Source: Epichloe hybrida (taxonomy: Eukaryota; Ascomycota; Sordariomycetes; Hypocreales; Clavicipitaceae). From it: 64,000 bases of DNA. A program made the position numbers and the translations under genes. The notes beneath the pieces are model-generated. The model was given only the letters and a program-made list of their open reading frames with translations, was not told the origin of the DNA and ran no database searches. Below, piece after piece: positions 34,656 through 46,399 of the stretch (position 1 is the stretch's first letter; every line of letters starts with the position of its first letter). Location: positions 1-64,000 of the forward strand of contig JAFEKR010000059.1 in assembly GCA_019022495.1 (NCBI GenBank), written 5' to 3'.

Positions 34656-35161
34656 TCCTTGGTGGCAGGATGACTCGTATTGTTCGTTATAGATGTAAGG
34701 GAGTTCTGTAGCAAGACTATGATGGAAGGAGCGAAACTGTGCAATTCGCAGATTACTCAGATCGGGCACCAAATCGCTAGCAAGGTTTTACAAGCAAGAA
34801 TTAGCAAAGTGGGCCATATGTCACGGGATTTTTCCGATCTCGCCCCATACTATCATGTGACGTCCGATCTTTGCATTGGGGTTCGAGGCGCCTACTAGTA
34901 ACAATTGCGGGGCTTGGTTAAGCTAGAGCTCACGGGTCAGTCCGTCCGCTATGTACACCTTGTCGCATTCTCTGCTGTCTGTAGCTAGGTCATTTAAAAA
35001 AAAAAGGGGGAGATTAGGACGTCGATTCAACGCCGAGTCCGCGACTCAATGTATCAAACGTCGGCCCGAACTCGCCTCTTCCCGAGCTTTATTTGCAAGC
35101 ACTTGTTTGAGCGTTAAGGTATTGAATACTGCCGAGTAGATCTATTAGGTGCATTGCTCTG
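34656..35161. other. Ordinary-composition spacer, no recognised gene
   Basis: The composition is normal, with CpG intact (for example GACGTCGATTCAACGCCGAG near 35018). Open stretches of 62-72 codons at 34680-34898 and 34951-35139 show no domain and are most likely chance. The island ends near 35161, where AT-rich repeats begin. Confidence 0.5.
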
Positions 35162-35361
35162 GAGACCTCTTCAGAAGACCCTATGTACATTGGATTCCTT
35201 GTCAATTATCAGAGAAATCGTTAGTTAGAGAGGTCTTGTTAGATAGTCTAATTAATTAATCTAATAATAAGGGACCTTTTTAATTAGTTAAAGACCTCTT
35301 TAGAAGACCCTTTATACATTGGATTTCTCTTTAATTGTTAGAGGAATTATTAGTTAAAGAG
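35162..35361. repeat. Two direct copies of a roughly 80-bp segment
   Basis: GAGACCTCTTCAGAAGACCC with TACATTGGATT downstream (35162-35245) recurs as AAGACCTCTTTAGAAGACCC with TACATTGGATT (35290-35365). The second copy has C-to-T changes. The origin is unknown. Confidence 0.7.
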
Positions 35362-35610
35362 TGTTATGTGCTAGCTTTGCATGTTATTAGGGTAAATCCG
35401 TTAGAGAGGCTAACGAATTGAATAGATTGTAAGTTATACTAAGTTTACTTATAAAAGCTACTATTAGGTATAGGTTATAATATAAGATATAAGTTACTTT
35501 CTCTATCTAGAGGGCTAAATCCGCCCTAGTTATTATTACTTATAGCTAAGCTTATTTTACAATATAAAAAGTACTAGGTATACCTTAATAGCTAAACTTT
35601 TTAATTATTT
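35362..35610 (-). repeat. Decayed C-family LTR, inverted, no partner seen
   Basis: TGTTATGTGCTAGCTTTGCA, GAGAGGCTAACG and CTAAGTTTACTTATAAAAGC match the reverse complement of element C's LTR. Homology becomes patchy past 35500, where about 70 bases look inserted. There is no internal Gypsy sequence next to it, so it is a solo or truncated LTR. Confidence 0.7.
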
Positions 35611-35712
35611 AGTATTAGTAAAGTTAGTAAAGTTAGTATAGTAAAGTTAGTAAAGTTAATATAGTTATGAAAGTAGTTATAGTATATAAAATAAAAATGG
35701 GTCCTAGTATTA
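35611..35712. repeat. AAAGTTAGT short tandem repeats
   Basis: Repeated AGTAAAGTTAGTA blocks occupy 35615-35660. The stretch ends in GGTCCTAGTATTA (35700-35712), the left half of a 13-bp direct repeat around the next element. Confidence 0.6.
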
Positions 35713-35794
35713 ATTTTTAAATTTTTTTTTGGGTCATTGGCTGTGGCCAATGCATCTAATTTTCAAGGAACAAAAAAAATTACTAGCAATAATA
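35713..35794 (-). repeat. Truncated repeat R copy with 13-bp flanking direct repeats
   Basis: On the minus strand this is only the last 80 or so bases of repeat R: TTCCTTGAAAATTAGATGCA, a palindromic CATTGGCCACAGCCAATG, ACCC and an A-rich tail. GGTCCTAGTATTA stands on both sides (35700-35712 and 35795-35807). A 5'-truncated copy, an A-rich tail and a 13-bp duplication together are what target-primed retroposition leaves. Confidence 0.7.
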
Positions 35795-35878
35795 GGTCCT
35801 AGTATTATATCTAAAAATAGGTTAAACTAATTATAATTAATGTTATTAGAGTTAATAAAGCTCTTATACTAATTATAG

Positions 35879-36297
35879 TATATTGATTTTTATTTTTTAG
35901 GGTTATTAGTTATGGCTAATACATCTCATTTTCAAGGAACAAAAAGAATTACTAGTAATACCTAGCTAGTGTAATAATTAAAAACTAAATTTAATAATTA
36001 CTATAGTAATAAGTAAAATATAAATAAAGAAATAAGCTTTAAGCTATAAATTTAAAAGGCTAAAAGGTTAATATAAAGTTTATAATAAACTTTATAGCTA
36101 TATTTATATAAGAGTTATAATTTATAGGTATAGTTAAACTTAAATGTATTTAAGTTTTACTTAAAGTATAAATTAATATAATTTCCCTTTTCTTTATAAC
36201 TATATTTATTTTATCTCTTTGTATCTCTTTTATCTTATAACTTATTCTTTAAAGCTCTAAGGCAAACAAAAAAAAAACATTAATTATTCTTACTTAC
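35879..36297 (-). repeat. Repeat R, copy 2, cut at its 5' end by a B-family LTR
   Basis: This is the reverse complement of the R copy at 31524-31990, from the A-rich tail (near 35879) to the GGATAAGTTATG region (near 36285). There the B-family LTR begins at 36298. It is heavily decayed in CpA pairs. Confidence 0.75.
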
Positions 36298-37093
36298 TGT
36301 TAAAAATAAGACTTATTTTTAGCCCTTTTCTAGTTAAAGAACCCTTTTATTACTAGCTTGCAGTGCAAGCCTAATAGCTGCACTATAGCTATTAACAGTC
36401 GCGAAGGTAACTATTAATAGCCACGTTATAGCTATTAATAGCTATAACTAACTATGTGAATAACTAATTAGTTAATCGCGTTATAGCTATAAGTATAGCT
36501 ATAACCACACTACTAGTAATTAGGTAAGCTAGGGTATCGTAAGTAGGTTAGCCTATACGTAGGTTACCCTATAGCTATCTTTAATAGCGATTTTCTCTTT
36601 AACTAAAGGTTATACAAAAGTTTAATATATAGTAAATTAAAGCTAGAAAATAGGGCTTTTATTTTATACAAGGTTGTTTGTAGGACTAAAATTTAGTGTA
36701 TATAGGTTACTAGCTTATATAGTAGTAAGTTAATGTTTTGGATTATATATATAAATAAATTTTACAAAAAATTAAAAGTAGCCTATAAACCCTTTTTAGT
36801 AGCCTAAATTCACAAATACAGTTAGTAGGTATATAAGAGGAAGAGGATCTTTTTAAACTAGCTAGATAGCTAGACCTCTTCATTAAATCAGCCCCATTGC
36901 CTGTATAATATTACTAAAATTGATTATATTAATATATTAGTTATCCTTAAAGTCCCTAGAATTAAATTCTATTCGTTAATAACTACCATAACCTTCCGTT
37001 ATGTTACGTTAATTAATTTAACATTACAGCCCTATTAGTCCCTAACCGTAGAGGTTGCACCTGTACAGCTGTTGCTAGTTGCTTACTAGCTAG
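36298..37093 (+). repeat. B-family LTR, 3' end cut by a hAT-like element
   Basis: It starts TGTTAAAAATAAGAC exactly like the LTRs of element B and follows them to about CTAGCTAG at 37093, lacking only the last 15 or so bases. Many CAGCTG palindromes of the intact LTR are degraded here, so this copy is older than element B. Confidence 0.85.
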
Positions 37094-37588
37094 CAGAGCT
37101 TTGCACTACACTACACTACACACTACACACTACACTACACTACATTACATGTAGTATTTTGTAGTATTTGTAGTATTTATAATTTTTAGTAATATAATAG
37201 CTTCTAATAGCTTCTAATAGCTTCTAATAGCTTCTAATAGCTTCTAATAGCTTCTAATAGCTTCTAATAGCTTCTAATAGCTTCTAATAGCTTCTAATAG
37301 CTTCTAATAGCTTCTAATAGCTTTAATATCTTATAATTCTTTATAATAACTCATAATAGCTTATAGTAGCTTATAGTAGCTTATAAAGTATATACTACTA
37401 TAACTTAAAATAACTTAAAATATTATTAGTGTTAAAGTTTAATTAATATTAAATAGTAAATAAATAAGTTTAATATAAAAATAAGTAAGTATAAAGAAAT
37501 TACTATAGAAAAAGCTATGCTTTTTTATTACTATAAGGCCCCACTTATAACACCTATGCGCTAGCACACTACTAGGTAGGCATACTAT
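37094..37588 (-). mobile_element. End of a hAT-like element with CACTA subterminal repeats
   Basis: The terminus CAGAGCTTTGC at 37094 is followed by CACTACACTACACTACACAC repeats to 37148, an ATGTAGTATTTTGTAGTATTTG block, the minisatellite and ACTTAAAATATTATTAGTGTTAAAG (37410-37434). The order and the last motif are the reverse complement of the hAT right ends at 30952 and 32318. No opposite end is visible before the next element, so it is truncated. Confidence 0.65.
37201..37320 (-). repeat. 10-bp minisatellite, 12 perfect units of CTTCTAATAG
   Basis: Twelve identical units run in a row. In a genome region this decayed, perfect identity suggests recent expansion or copying by slippage. Confidence 0.97.
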
Positions 37589-37740
37589 ACCCTAGGCAGA
37601 GCATTGCAATACAATACAATACATCCAAAATTTTACAATACAATACAATACATGTATTATTTGTATTGTTTTGTATTTTCTTTTTCTTTTTTTTAGTTTT
37701 AAGTAAATTCCTTAATTATAAGGTATATATAGTTAATATA

Positions 37741-37820
37741 ATAGCTTCTAATAGCTTCTAATAGCTTCTAATAGCTTATAATAGCTTATAATAGCTTATA
37801 ATAGCTTACAATAGCTTATA
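37741..37820 (-). repeat. 10-bp minisatellite, 8 units of ATAGCTTCTA/ATAGCTTATA
   Basis: Three TTCTA-type units are followed by TTATA-type units. The array occupies the same position within its element as the arrays at 30651 and 37201. Confidence 0.9.
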
Positions 37821-38131
37821 TATATTATTATAATATATATATTACTTTTATTACTTATATAACTTAAAATATTATTACTGTTAAAGTTTAATTAAAAATA
37901 AATAAGTAATAACTTAATATAATATAAATATAAGTATTTATAAGTAAATTACTATAGAAAAAGCTAGACTTTTTAGTTATTTAGTGTTTAAAGGGTTTTT
38001 AAAATATTAATAAAATAAAATTCGTTTCTTTTTTATGTTTTTTAATATTATACTATTTATAATTTTATACTAATAAAAAGTAAGTCCTAATATAACTATA
38101 AGACTTACTTAGGTATATTTCTCTCTTTTAA

Positions 38132-38510
38132 ACTAAAATTACATAACTAAGTAAAGAGATTACTATATTTATAGTATAACTAATGAGACCCACTTTTAGA
38201 GCCACTTTTATATATATGTTTTTTTAGCTAGAATTATATAACTAAGTAAAGAGATAATACTAGGTTTATAGTATAACTAATAGGGCCCACTTTTAGACCC
38301 ACTTTTGTATATATGTTTTTTTTTAGCTAGATGTATAAAACTAAGTAAAGAGATAATACTAGGTTGATAGTAAAACTAGTAGGACCCACTTTTAGACCCA
38401 CTTTTATATATCCTTCTCTTCTTAGCTAAAGTTATATAACTATAAAAAGGGATTATACTTAGTTTTTAGTATTTAACAAGACTTACTTTTAGACTTACTT
38501 TTAAAAACAC
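38132..38510. repeat. Four tandem copies of a roughly 98-bp unit inside the hAT-type element
   Basis: Units begin near 38132, 38226, 38325 and 38423. Each has ATATAACTAAGTAAAGAGAT, TAGTATAACTAAT and CCCACTTTTAGACCCACTTT or decayed forms of these. No coding content is seen. Confidence 0.8.
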
Positions 38511-39640
38511 TTTATAACTAAGTAAGTAAGCTAAAAGTAGTATAAATAATTAAACTTACTTTTAAAGCTTATTTATTTATTTACTTAATATTAAAAAAAA
38601 TAGTATATATATTATAATTATTCTTTATATAATATTTTAACCTTTCTTTATAAACTTTTCCTAGGTTTTTTCCTTCTCTTTTAGTTTAAAAAAGGTTAAA
38701 AGCTAATATAATTTATTATAATTATAATAAAATAGCTTAATAGTAAAAGAAGTATTTATTAAATAAGTGTTAATTTTCTCTTTATAATAAATTCCTTATA
38801 TATATAAGTATATTTTTATTAGAGTTTTAATCTTATTTATTTAGAATTATAAATTATTTCTTTAGGGTAAATATTATATTTAAAGCAAAAATACTATATT
38901 AAAATGCATAGTAAATCCTATAAAGAAGCTAGAAAGATAGGATAACCTTTAAAATATAAAGAATAAATATTACTATAAGTTAAGTTTAGATAATACTATT
39001 TATAGCTACCCTATATATATATATAGCTTAATAGTCTAAATTAGCTAAACTTTATAATTCTATAACTAAATACCTAAATAGTATAAAAATTTAATAATAT
39101 CTTATTTAGATTACTTTAAGAATCTACTATATAATAAGTATATATACTACCTTATCTTTTTAATAATATATTATATTGTATTGTATTGTATTGTAATGTA
39201 TTGTATTATATTGTATTATAATGTATTTTTATAAAATAAATGATTATAATAAATTATAGAAAATAGATATAAGCATAGGAAGACCCTTAATATATTAAGA
39301 AAAAAGCATTCTTTAAAATAGATATAAAAGAATATTACTAAGATATTATATATTTAAAATAAGCTTACTTTTCTAAATAAGCTAAAACTTTTTAGATTTT
39401 TAAATAAATAACTAAATTATATATAAAAATAAGGATACTATAATTAGATTACTTAAAAAAACTACTATATACTAAATTTATATAATACCCCACTTTTAAT
39501 TTTCCCTAACAATACATTGTATTGTATTTTTAATACAATACAATACACAATACAATACATAGGGCAATACAATACAATACAATACATCGAAGGGCCAAAA
39601 AATACAATACAATACAATACAACAATGCTCTGACCCTAGG

Positions 39641-39898
39641 GCTAGGTTTACGTAACACTAGTAAGCTACTAGCTATAAGCTAGTAACTTATATATATAAT
39701 ATACTTATACTTAGTAAGCTTTAGTTAATATATAAGTACCCTTATATTTCTTACTTTGTTATCCCTTTACTTTTATAATTCTAAAGCTTCTTTTACTAGC
39801 TACCTAAGAGTAATATAAGGAAAATAATAACTTAATTTACTAAAATAATACTATATATTACTTAGGATTTACTAAATAATAGTAATACTATAGCTAAA
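39641..39898. other. AT-rich decayed sequence, no gene
   Basis: This is the insertion target of element D on its left side and continues at 46713. Short CTAGTAAGCTACTAGCTATAAGC repeats are the only structure. Confidence 0.5.
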
Positions 39899-39903
39899 GA
39901 TAT

Positions 39904-40211
39904 TGTTGGATTCACAGGGTATTGAATTCAATGTAATACAGTCGTGAGCCCGAAGAATAGTATCGTCATCGATTATCTATTCTAGGCTGCGTTGTCTGTT
40001 ATTATGATTAATTGAGTTGTAGGAAAAGAGAGGTAAAAAGCTAGAAGTTATGATACATAAAGGGAAAAAGGGGTTACGCGTTTGTGTCCCTATATTTCCT
40101 AGCTAATTAACATGCTAGGTTATGGGTCATGTGTAGGGTCCGCGCGTAGCCTGAACTTCTGCTAGGTAATTGCAGCTGCGACGCGCGATTGATATCACCT
40201 TTGTTTTAACA
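39904..40211 (-). repeat. 3' LTR of element D (left on the plus strand)
   Basis: The 308 bases have ends TGTTGG and TTAACA. Compared with the right LTR, CA/CG pairs read TA/TG (for example ATGCTAGGTTATGGG against GTGCCGGGTTGTGGG), so this copy is the more decayed one. Confidence 0.92.
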
Positions 40212-43200
40212 CTAGAACTTCTCTCTTTTAATATGATTATTAACACGCAATATTAATTATAGAAATAAAAAAGAAAGATAGATTAAGAATGTGATTAATA
40301 GGGAATATAAGGAAAAGAACTTATAGCCTATCTAGGCGTATGGTTGCTAATAAAAGGGAAATAATAATCTTGCTTAGCCTGTGAGCCTATATAAGGATAA
40401 GTGGGTCCTTTTAAATCCCTTCTTTTCCTTAAAATAATATATATACCACACTATAGCGTGTATATAATATCTTCCTCCTCCTTAGTAATACCTTTATTCT
40501 CCTATGCACTACTATTAATTTCTATAGTTTACTAGGAGGGCCTAGTAGGCTAGCGTGGTTATAGCTGCTAGGGATATTAACTATAGGGGCGTAAATCCCC
40601 TATGTATTACTATCTTATCCCTATGGCTACCCTCCTAGAGGATTACCTTTTTCTCTTACTATATGTGTTACGCGTAGGTAACCTATCCCTTTATCTAGAT
40701 AGTTATTTAGTTAGTTAAGATAAAGCTCTTAAGGGCCTTATTAGGTAATGCCTTTATAAAGGCATTAGCTAGGTTGTTCTCTCTATTAATCTATTAGATC
40801 TCGCAGAGTTCTTAGTGTTTATATAACTATTAAAGGGCTATAATATTGATTATTAGGCGTTTCTCCTTTATTATACTAAGCTTAATAAGGCACTTATATA
40901 AGGAGTATAAATCCGTATATGTAATGACTAGGATCTTTAGGAGCTTTAGTTAGTTAGTAACTAAGTTTAGGGTGGTTATAATTATATAAGCTATATTAAC
41001 ACTAGCTACTATGCTGTAAACTTCTAAGGCAAGCACGCTTTACGTGACTCTCTTACTCTTTATTAAGCTAAAGTGTATAATATTACCTTTAATTATAAAC
41101 TTACTATTAGTATAGTCTTTATTTACTAGGATAAGTATATATCCTAGTTATAAGGATAGGTCCTAGTTATTAGCAAAGGATTTATCTATAAAGGCGAAGA
41201 GCTTTGCCTTCTTAAGGTTGATTAGGATAAACATTAGACCTCTCTCTAGGTGATTTATCTGCTACTTTAGGCGGCGATTAAGGGCTTTTATATCCTCTAG
41301 GGTTAGCTCCTAGTGTTATGTAGTAATAGATAGGTTAAAGCAAGCCTCTGGTTAGTAGATTAAGGTGATATAAGTGCCTTAGGCCCTTTGCTTAATATAT
41401 TTGCGCTTTGAGTTAGTTATTAGAACTAACTCTAACTTATTACTTTGCCCTTTCTACTAGATCTTAATAGTATTATTCTCTAGCGAGATAATGCTACTAT
41501 TAAATGTAAGAGGGTAGTCCTAAGTTAGGAATTACTTTAGCTTTATATTAAAGCTTACTATAGTAAGCTAGGTCTCTTCCTTCTTGGAGAACTTCTTGTC
41601 TAAGAGGCTAATTATGTTATTAGTTTGTATTCTAATGTAGGTAAAGTTAGGGCTTTCCTTTATAGTTATAAGTAAGTAGGGATTATATGTAGAGGTTTTT
41701 ATCTGGAGGTTCTCTTTGTAATGCTTATAATATGTAACCCACTAGTGTGTTCCTGCCTTTGTGAGCCTGTAGAGGGGTTTTATAACCCTTAAGATTATAC
41801 TAGGTAGGTAGAGATGCCATATCTGAATTAGCAAGCGCGCTAGGATTAGCCGCTCTAGTAATGTATGGGCCTGTATATAAGCCTAATAGATATCTCTTAG
41901 CTAGATAAGGAATTTCCTTAATCTTACTAATAGGGCTATCATGAGGATAAGACGTTAGCTTACGCGTTAAATTATTAGGGCCTGTGTGAGAATAGCCTGT
42001 TTCCCTTTATCCTTATACCCTTGGATTATAAGGCGTGACTTTTTATAGGGTTCTGTTATCTTACCTTTAATCTTATTAACGATTTGGGAATTAAAGATCT
42101 GAATCCTACTATGTTTTTCCTTGTTAAACATAATGAATTTAAATACACCTTGCTTAATTAGAGCGTTAATCTTTGCTTTTGTTAATAGCTTAAATGGTTT
42201 GCCTAGGGTCTTAATAATTCCTTCCTTGCGTAGCTTAATTACAAGAGCTAGGTTACTATGTTCTTTTGCTAATAGGAAGGTATTAGTACCTTGAGGTATT
42301 ATAGGAGGGTTTTTCCGTGGCCTTCCGCGTCCTTGCTTTAGTAGTATTAGTGGCACTATGTTCTTATTACAGGCCTCTTACCCTTTCTCTCCTTTCTCTT
42401 TACTAGGCTTTGCTATCTTCTTTGTACTAGGATTATTATAGTAAGGCTTAATGGATGTTAACCTGAAGGTCTTTAGGCCTCTAGGTATGTTAAGTATATA
42501 GTTTTCTCTAGTAATTACTAGTAGCTTATATAGACCTGCCTATCCCTTGCCTTCTCACTAGACCTTGACCTTTGATCTAAGCGGTAGGCTAAGGGTCTTT
42601 AAGGTGTCCGGGCTGTTGCGTTTAGTAAGGGCCTTATTAACCTTCTAGATGGCGTGGAGTCTCTTAATCTCTTTAGTAGCCTTCTGTACTATAATTATAT
42701 GCTGTGTGATATTAGGCGATGGTAGGGACTTATTTGTTATGTGTGGGTAGGCTCTAAAGATAAGGAGGGTTAGGATAAGACTATTAGGGCCTGTGGTGTT
42801 ATTTAGGGCCTTAATTGCTATTTAAAGGGTAATAGGTTCTAGTGTTGTAGGGCATTTGTGTCTAATTATATTATAGGCTCTTTGGAGCGGCCTATAATAC
42901 CTTTTAACCTTCCCTATACTATAGTGTGCCTTAACAGGGACTTCCTTAATTAAAATTGATATTAAAGCTGCGAATTATCTGAATTTATTGCCGTGGAAGT
43001 TTGTTCTAGTGTCTGTGATAATAAAGTCTGGGGGGCCTAGGTAAGTATTAATCTAGTATATTTGGAGGGCTTCCTAGGTTGTTTTCACAGAGATGTTATT
43101 AAGGAATTTTGCTGCGTTGAACGCTATGCCTATATCTATAGCGTGGAGTGTAGGGTAGTTGCTATCTAGGTAGAAGATATTTACTATTACTTTGTAATTA

Positions 43201-46100
43201 AAGCTATACTTATCTTTAAGGGTGAACTTAAAGCAATTAGGGCTATCTGTGTGTATTTAGTATTAGTGGTAGATTCTTGTTAGCTCCTTAATAGCTTTGA
43301 TGTTAATGTTATGCCCTGATTTATAGAGAACCTTATGTAGACGTCGGATTAATGGATGTCTAAAGCGGCGATATAATTACTATAGCTTGCCTTCTATAAG
43401 GTAGCTCTAAGTAACTGCTTCTTCTTTCTATGTGAGAAGCATCTAGGCGTGGCCCTATTTGCGTATAACGGGGACTTTAATATTTCCTTGTTGTAGTGTG
43501 TTCTTAGAGATGTTAAAGTTAATCTTTAGATAGTCTATATTATTAAGGGATAAGAGGAATAGAGTGTTTATAGGGATGACCTAAAAGAGGATGTTTCTAA
43601 AGGGAGTAGGCATGTTAGCCGCTCTAAGCGTGATAATTAGGTCTCCCACGCTGAATTTAACTAATACCTTTTTCTCTATTAATTTATTAAGCTATAATGT
43701 GGGCATCTGACGTTATAAAGCAAGGAATTAAGGGTGCCTTGTGGTAGAGAACTTTGCGGCTCCCGTATCGGGTATAATCCCTTGGAATGTCGCATAGGAA
43801 TAGCGATCTTCTAATATAAATGTCGCTGGGGCTTTATTTATGAGTTCCTGCTAAAAGGGGTCTTCTTTACTTAGACTATAATAAGCTGCTTGCCTTATTA
43901 GGAATTAAACTGTTCTTTTACTATTAATCTAGGTTTTGTAAGTAAAGAAGCTTGTAGGTACTAGCCTGTCTGTATTATTAGGGCTGTTATTAAATCTAAT
44001 GCTCTTTATATACTAAGTGATTTTATTATTAATAGGGGATAGAGACTTGTGGTCTCCTTTGTACTATGTGAGGAACGAATGATATGAGTTATTAGTTAGG
44101 TCCGTGAGATAGTGATTCTTAAAGCGTTAAAACGCCTTCTTACAGTCCTCTTTAGGGTACTTAGATGACTAGTATCCTTCCTTGCCACATACGTAGCACT
44201 TCTTTATGCGGGGAGCACTTTCTTTTCCTTGTGGTTTTAAGGGGTATTGAGTCTCTTTTCTAGTCCTGTTATATCTTTGGTTAGTCTAGAATTACTCTAG
44301 GGTTATAGCTTTGGTTAGGAACTGTTAATGGTTTTTCTTCTCTTCCTTAATAAGACAAAGGGTTATTCTAATCCGTTTATAGAACTCTTGTAGTCCGTCC
44401 GGCGGATTTATAATTGCTTCTCTGCACTCTAGAATACTATAATAGGCTCTGATAAGTTAATTCCAGAGTGCCCTTTTGGTTTAGCTTACTTTAGGCACTG
44501 CTTATTATAAGATGGCTAGTCTTTCTGTGAGTTTATTAAAGCATTTAATCATTAACTTACTTAGGTTATTATTTGCTATCCCTTATAGGGAAGTGTTATT
44601 CCACTCTAGCAGATATCTTTGCTATGTATCCTTGGTTTCGAATCGTTCTCTTATATGGCTAATAAGCGTAGGGAGATCTTGTGGTTGTCTAGGTTTGGAG
44701 AGGTAGTCTGTATAGTATTGTAGTGCTTTGCCTTTAAGTATAACCTTAAAAGCATAACTAGCTTATTTAGGCTAGATGTTAAGCAACTTGCACTTTCTGC
44801 GGAATGTTTAAAGCTTTAATTTAAGGATATTATAGTTGTTAGCGCTGTAGAGTTATTCTTTAGGGTATACCTTAGATAGGTTAATAATTTGCTTTAGCAA
44901 AGGTCTCTAGGTCTATAGGGGTTCTCTAGGTGTTTCCCTTTATATTTATAGAAGGGGTAGTAGGGTCTTTAGGAAGTGAGAGGGTGGCTTTGTAGGTAGT
45001 ACCCTTAGGGCTTGTTATTCCCTCTAATCCTTCTCTTCCTTATGTTAGGAAGGAGGAATTATAGCTCTTTAAGCTATACTAATAGGGGCACTACTAGCCC
45101 TAGACAGCATAGGTTGCCTCTGTTAGTAATTCTCCTGCTTAGGGGTATTATTAGTAGTGTTACTAGGGTGATACTGCTAACTTACCTCTAGTAAAGGTAT
45201 AGGCAGGGGAGTCACCTGTAGATGCTTGCGAATGGTATCCTTAGGCGGTCTTAACTCTAGGTTAATTAACCTTCCTAGGGGAGATTAGCTAGGCCTTCCT
45301 AGAGGGGATTAACTTAGTCTTCCTAGGGGAGTCTAGCTTGTTAATTCTTTTAATAGTGATTATACTAATAAACAGGGTGATGGGGTAGGTTGCTTAGTTC
45401 TGATATTACTATTGTTTAGTAGATTACGGAAGAACTCTTTGTTTTGTAGGTTCTTTTGGAAGCCTATGTACTTCTTCCTAGCCTCTTTGATTTCTTTAAG
45501 AGTCTAAAATCTGAATTCTTCTTGGTTTACTACTTCTTTAAGGTTGTTTACTATCTTAGTGCCTTTTCTAATGGTTATGTACACTTTATTGTAAAGAAGA
45601 TAGTCTTAAAGTCTGTTCTATGAAAGGTCTCTCCCTTCTGCGAACTTATCCCTTAACTATTTGTAGAAGTTATTGCTAAATTCAGAGAATAGTGTTCTTC
45701 TAGATAACCCTTGCTCCTTGTATTGTTTGGTCTTTATGAGGATGTAGAGACTTATTTCCTTAGGTGTTGTTATCTCTTTATGTTTAGAATTTCCTATTCG
45801 TTAGAGTAGTTCTTCTGTAATATGTTATTAAAGCCTTGTAGAGATGTAGGGGTATAGGTTGGTGTAAATAGGGTTTTTCCCTTTATTAAGGTATTTATTA
45901 TTATCTCCTGTTTTAATGCCTTCCATAGTATTGTTATAGCTATTAGTCTTGCTAGGAACTCTGAATTAACTAGAGGTCCTAGACAGTCTAGCTGCATCTG
46001 ATATTCTAACTGATTAAGGGAGGCAGATCTTATGATGTAAGGAGGGAAAGGGGTATAACTATGATTATGTAACGTGTTTTGGATATGAAGGATCGCGAGG
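40212..46100 (-). pseudogene. Element D polyprotein, inactivated
   Basis: Read from right to left on the minus strand. Gag lies at about 46000-43900, with an N-terminal open piece at 45794-45997 and a zinc knuckle region near 44150-44200 (KKCYVCGKEGY). The protease is at 43800-43640, with GIIPDTGAAKFST keeping its catalytic Asp-Thr-Gly. The integrase lies between about 43300 and 42500. The pre-RT and RT start survive as a 129-codon open piece at 41967-42356 (RIFNSQIVNKIKGK, YKKSRLIIQGYKDKGKQ). RNase H lies near 41250-40900 (FAFIDKSFANNQDLS, SKRVTQSVLALEVYS). Stops are point changes. Identification rests on its match in motif order and spelling to element A and known fungal Copia-like polyproteins. 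Confidence 0.85.
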
Positions 46101-46399
46101 CGAGGTGGTTGACTTTAAATACGTGATAGAACGCATAATGAAGAAAGATAAGGGGATAGCTTAGCTACTAGTGTTAAACCTTTCTTTGTTGTTTCGGAGT
46201 CCGTATAGATATAGATGTTAATACCGAAGTAAGAAGAGAGCTATATTATACCTTTCTGTTAGCATAACTTATTATTAAATATAGCCCTCCTATTTTATAG
46301 GGCGAGATATTGTTAGATAAGCTACCTTTTCTAATTAACCTTGCTAATCTGCGGTGTTCGAAGATTGCGTGGTTATCTGTGAAGGTAACTACTGATTAG

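Larger units (their letters stand above)
37597..39632 (-). mobile_element. Complete non-autonomous hAT-type element, 2036 bp
   Basis: The ends are CAGAGCATTG (37597-37606) and CAATGCTCTG (39623-39632), exact 10-bp inverted repeats. ACCCTAGG flanks both sides (37589-37596 and 39633-39640), the 8-bp target duplication of hAT elements. The first 450 bases match the reverse complement of the right end of the hAT element at 30275-30952. Both ends carry many ATACA repeats, in direct rather than inverted orientation. The interior has no transposase and holds a roughly 98-bp tandem repeat, so it depends on another element for movement. Confidence 0.93.

Noticed and set aside
35147..35161. GTGCATTGCTCTGG looks like a hAT terminus (CAATGCTCTG)
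   Set aside because: It has no subterminal repeats, no minisatellite and no partner or duplication. A short chance match is likely.
37201..37320. Regular 10-bp array considered as a CRISPR array
   Set aside because: The units are contiguous with no spacers, and the genome is eukaryotic.
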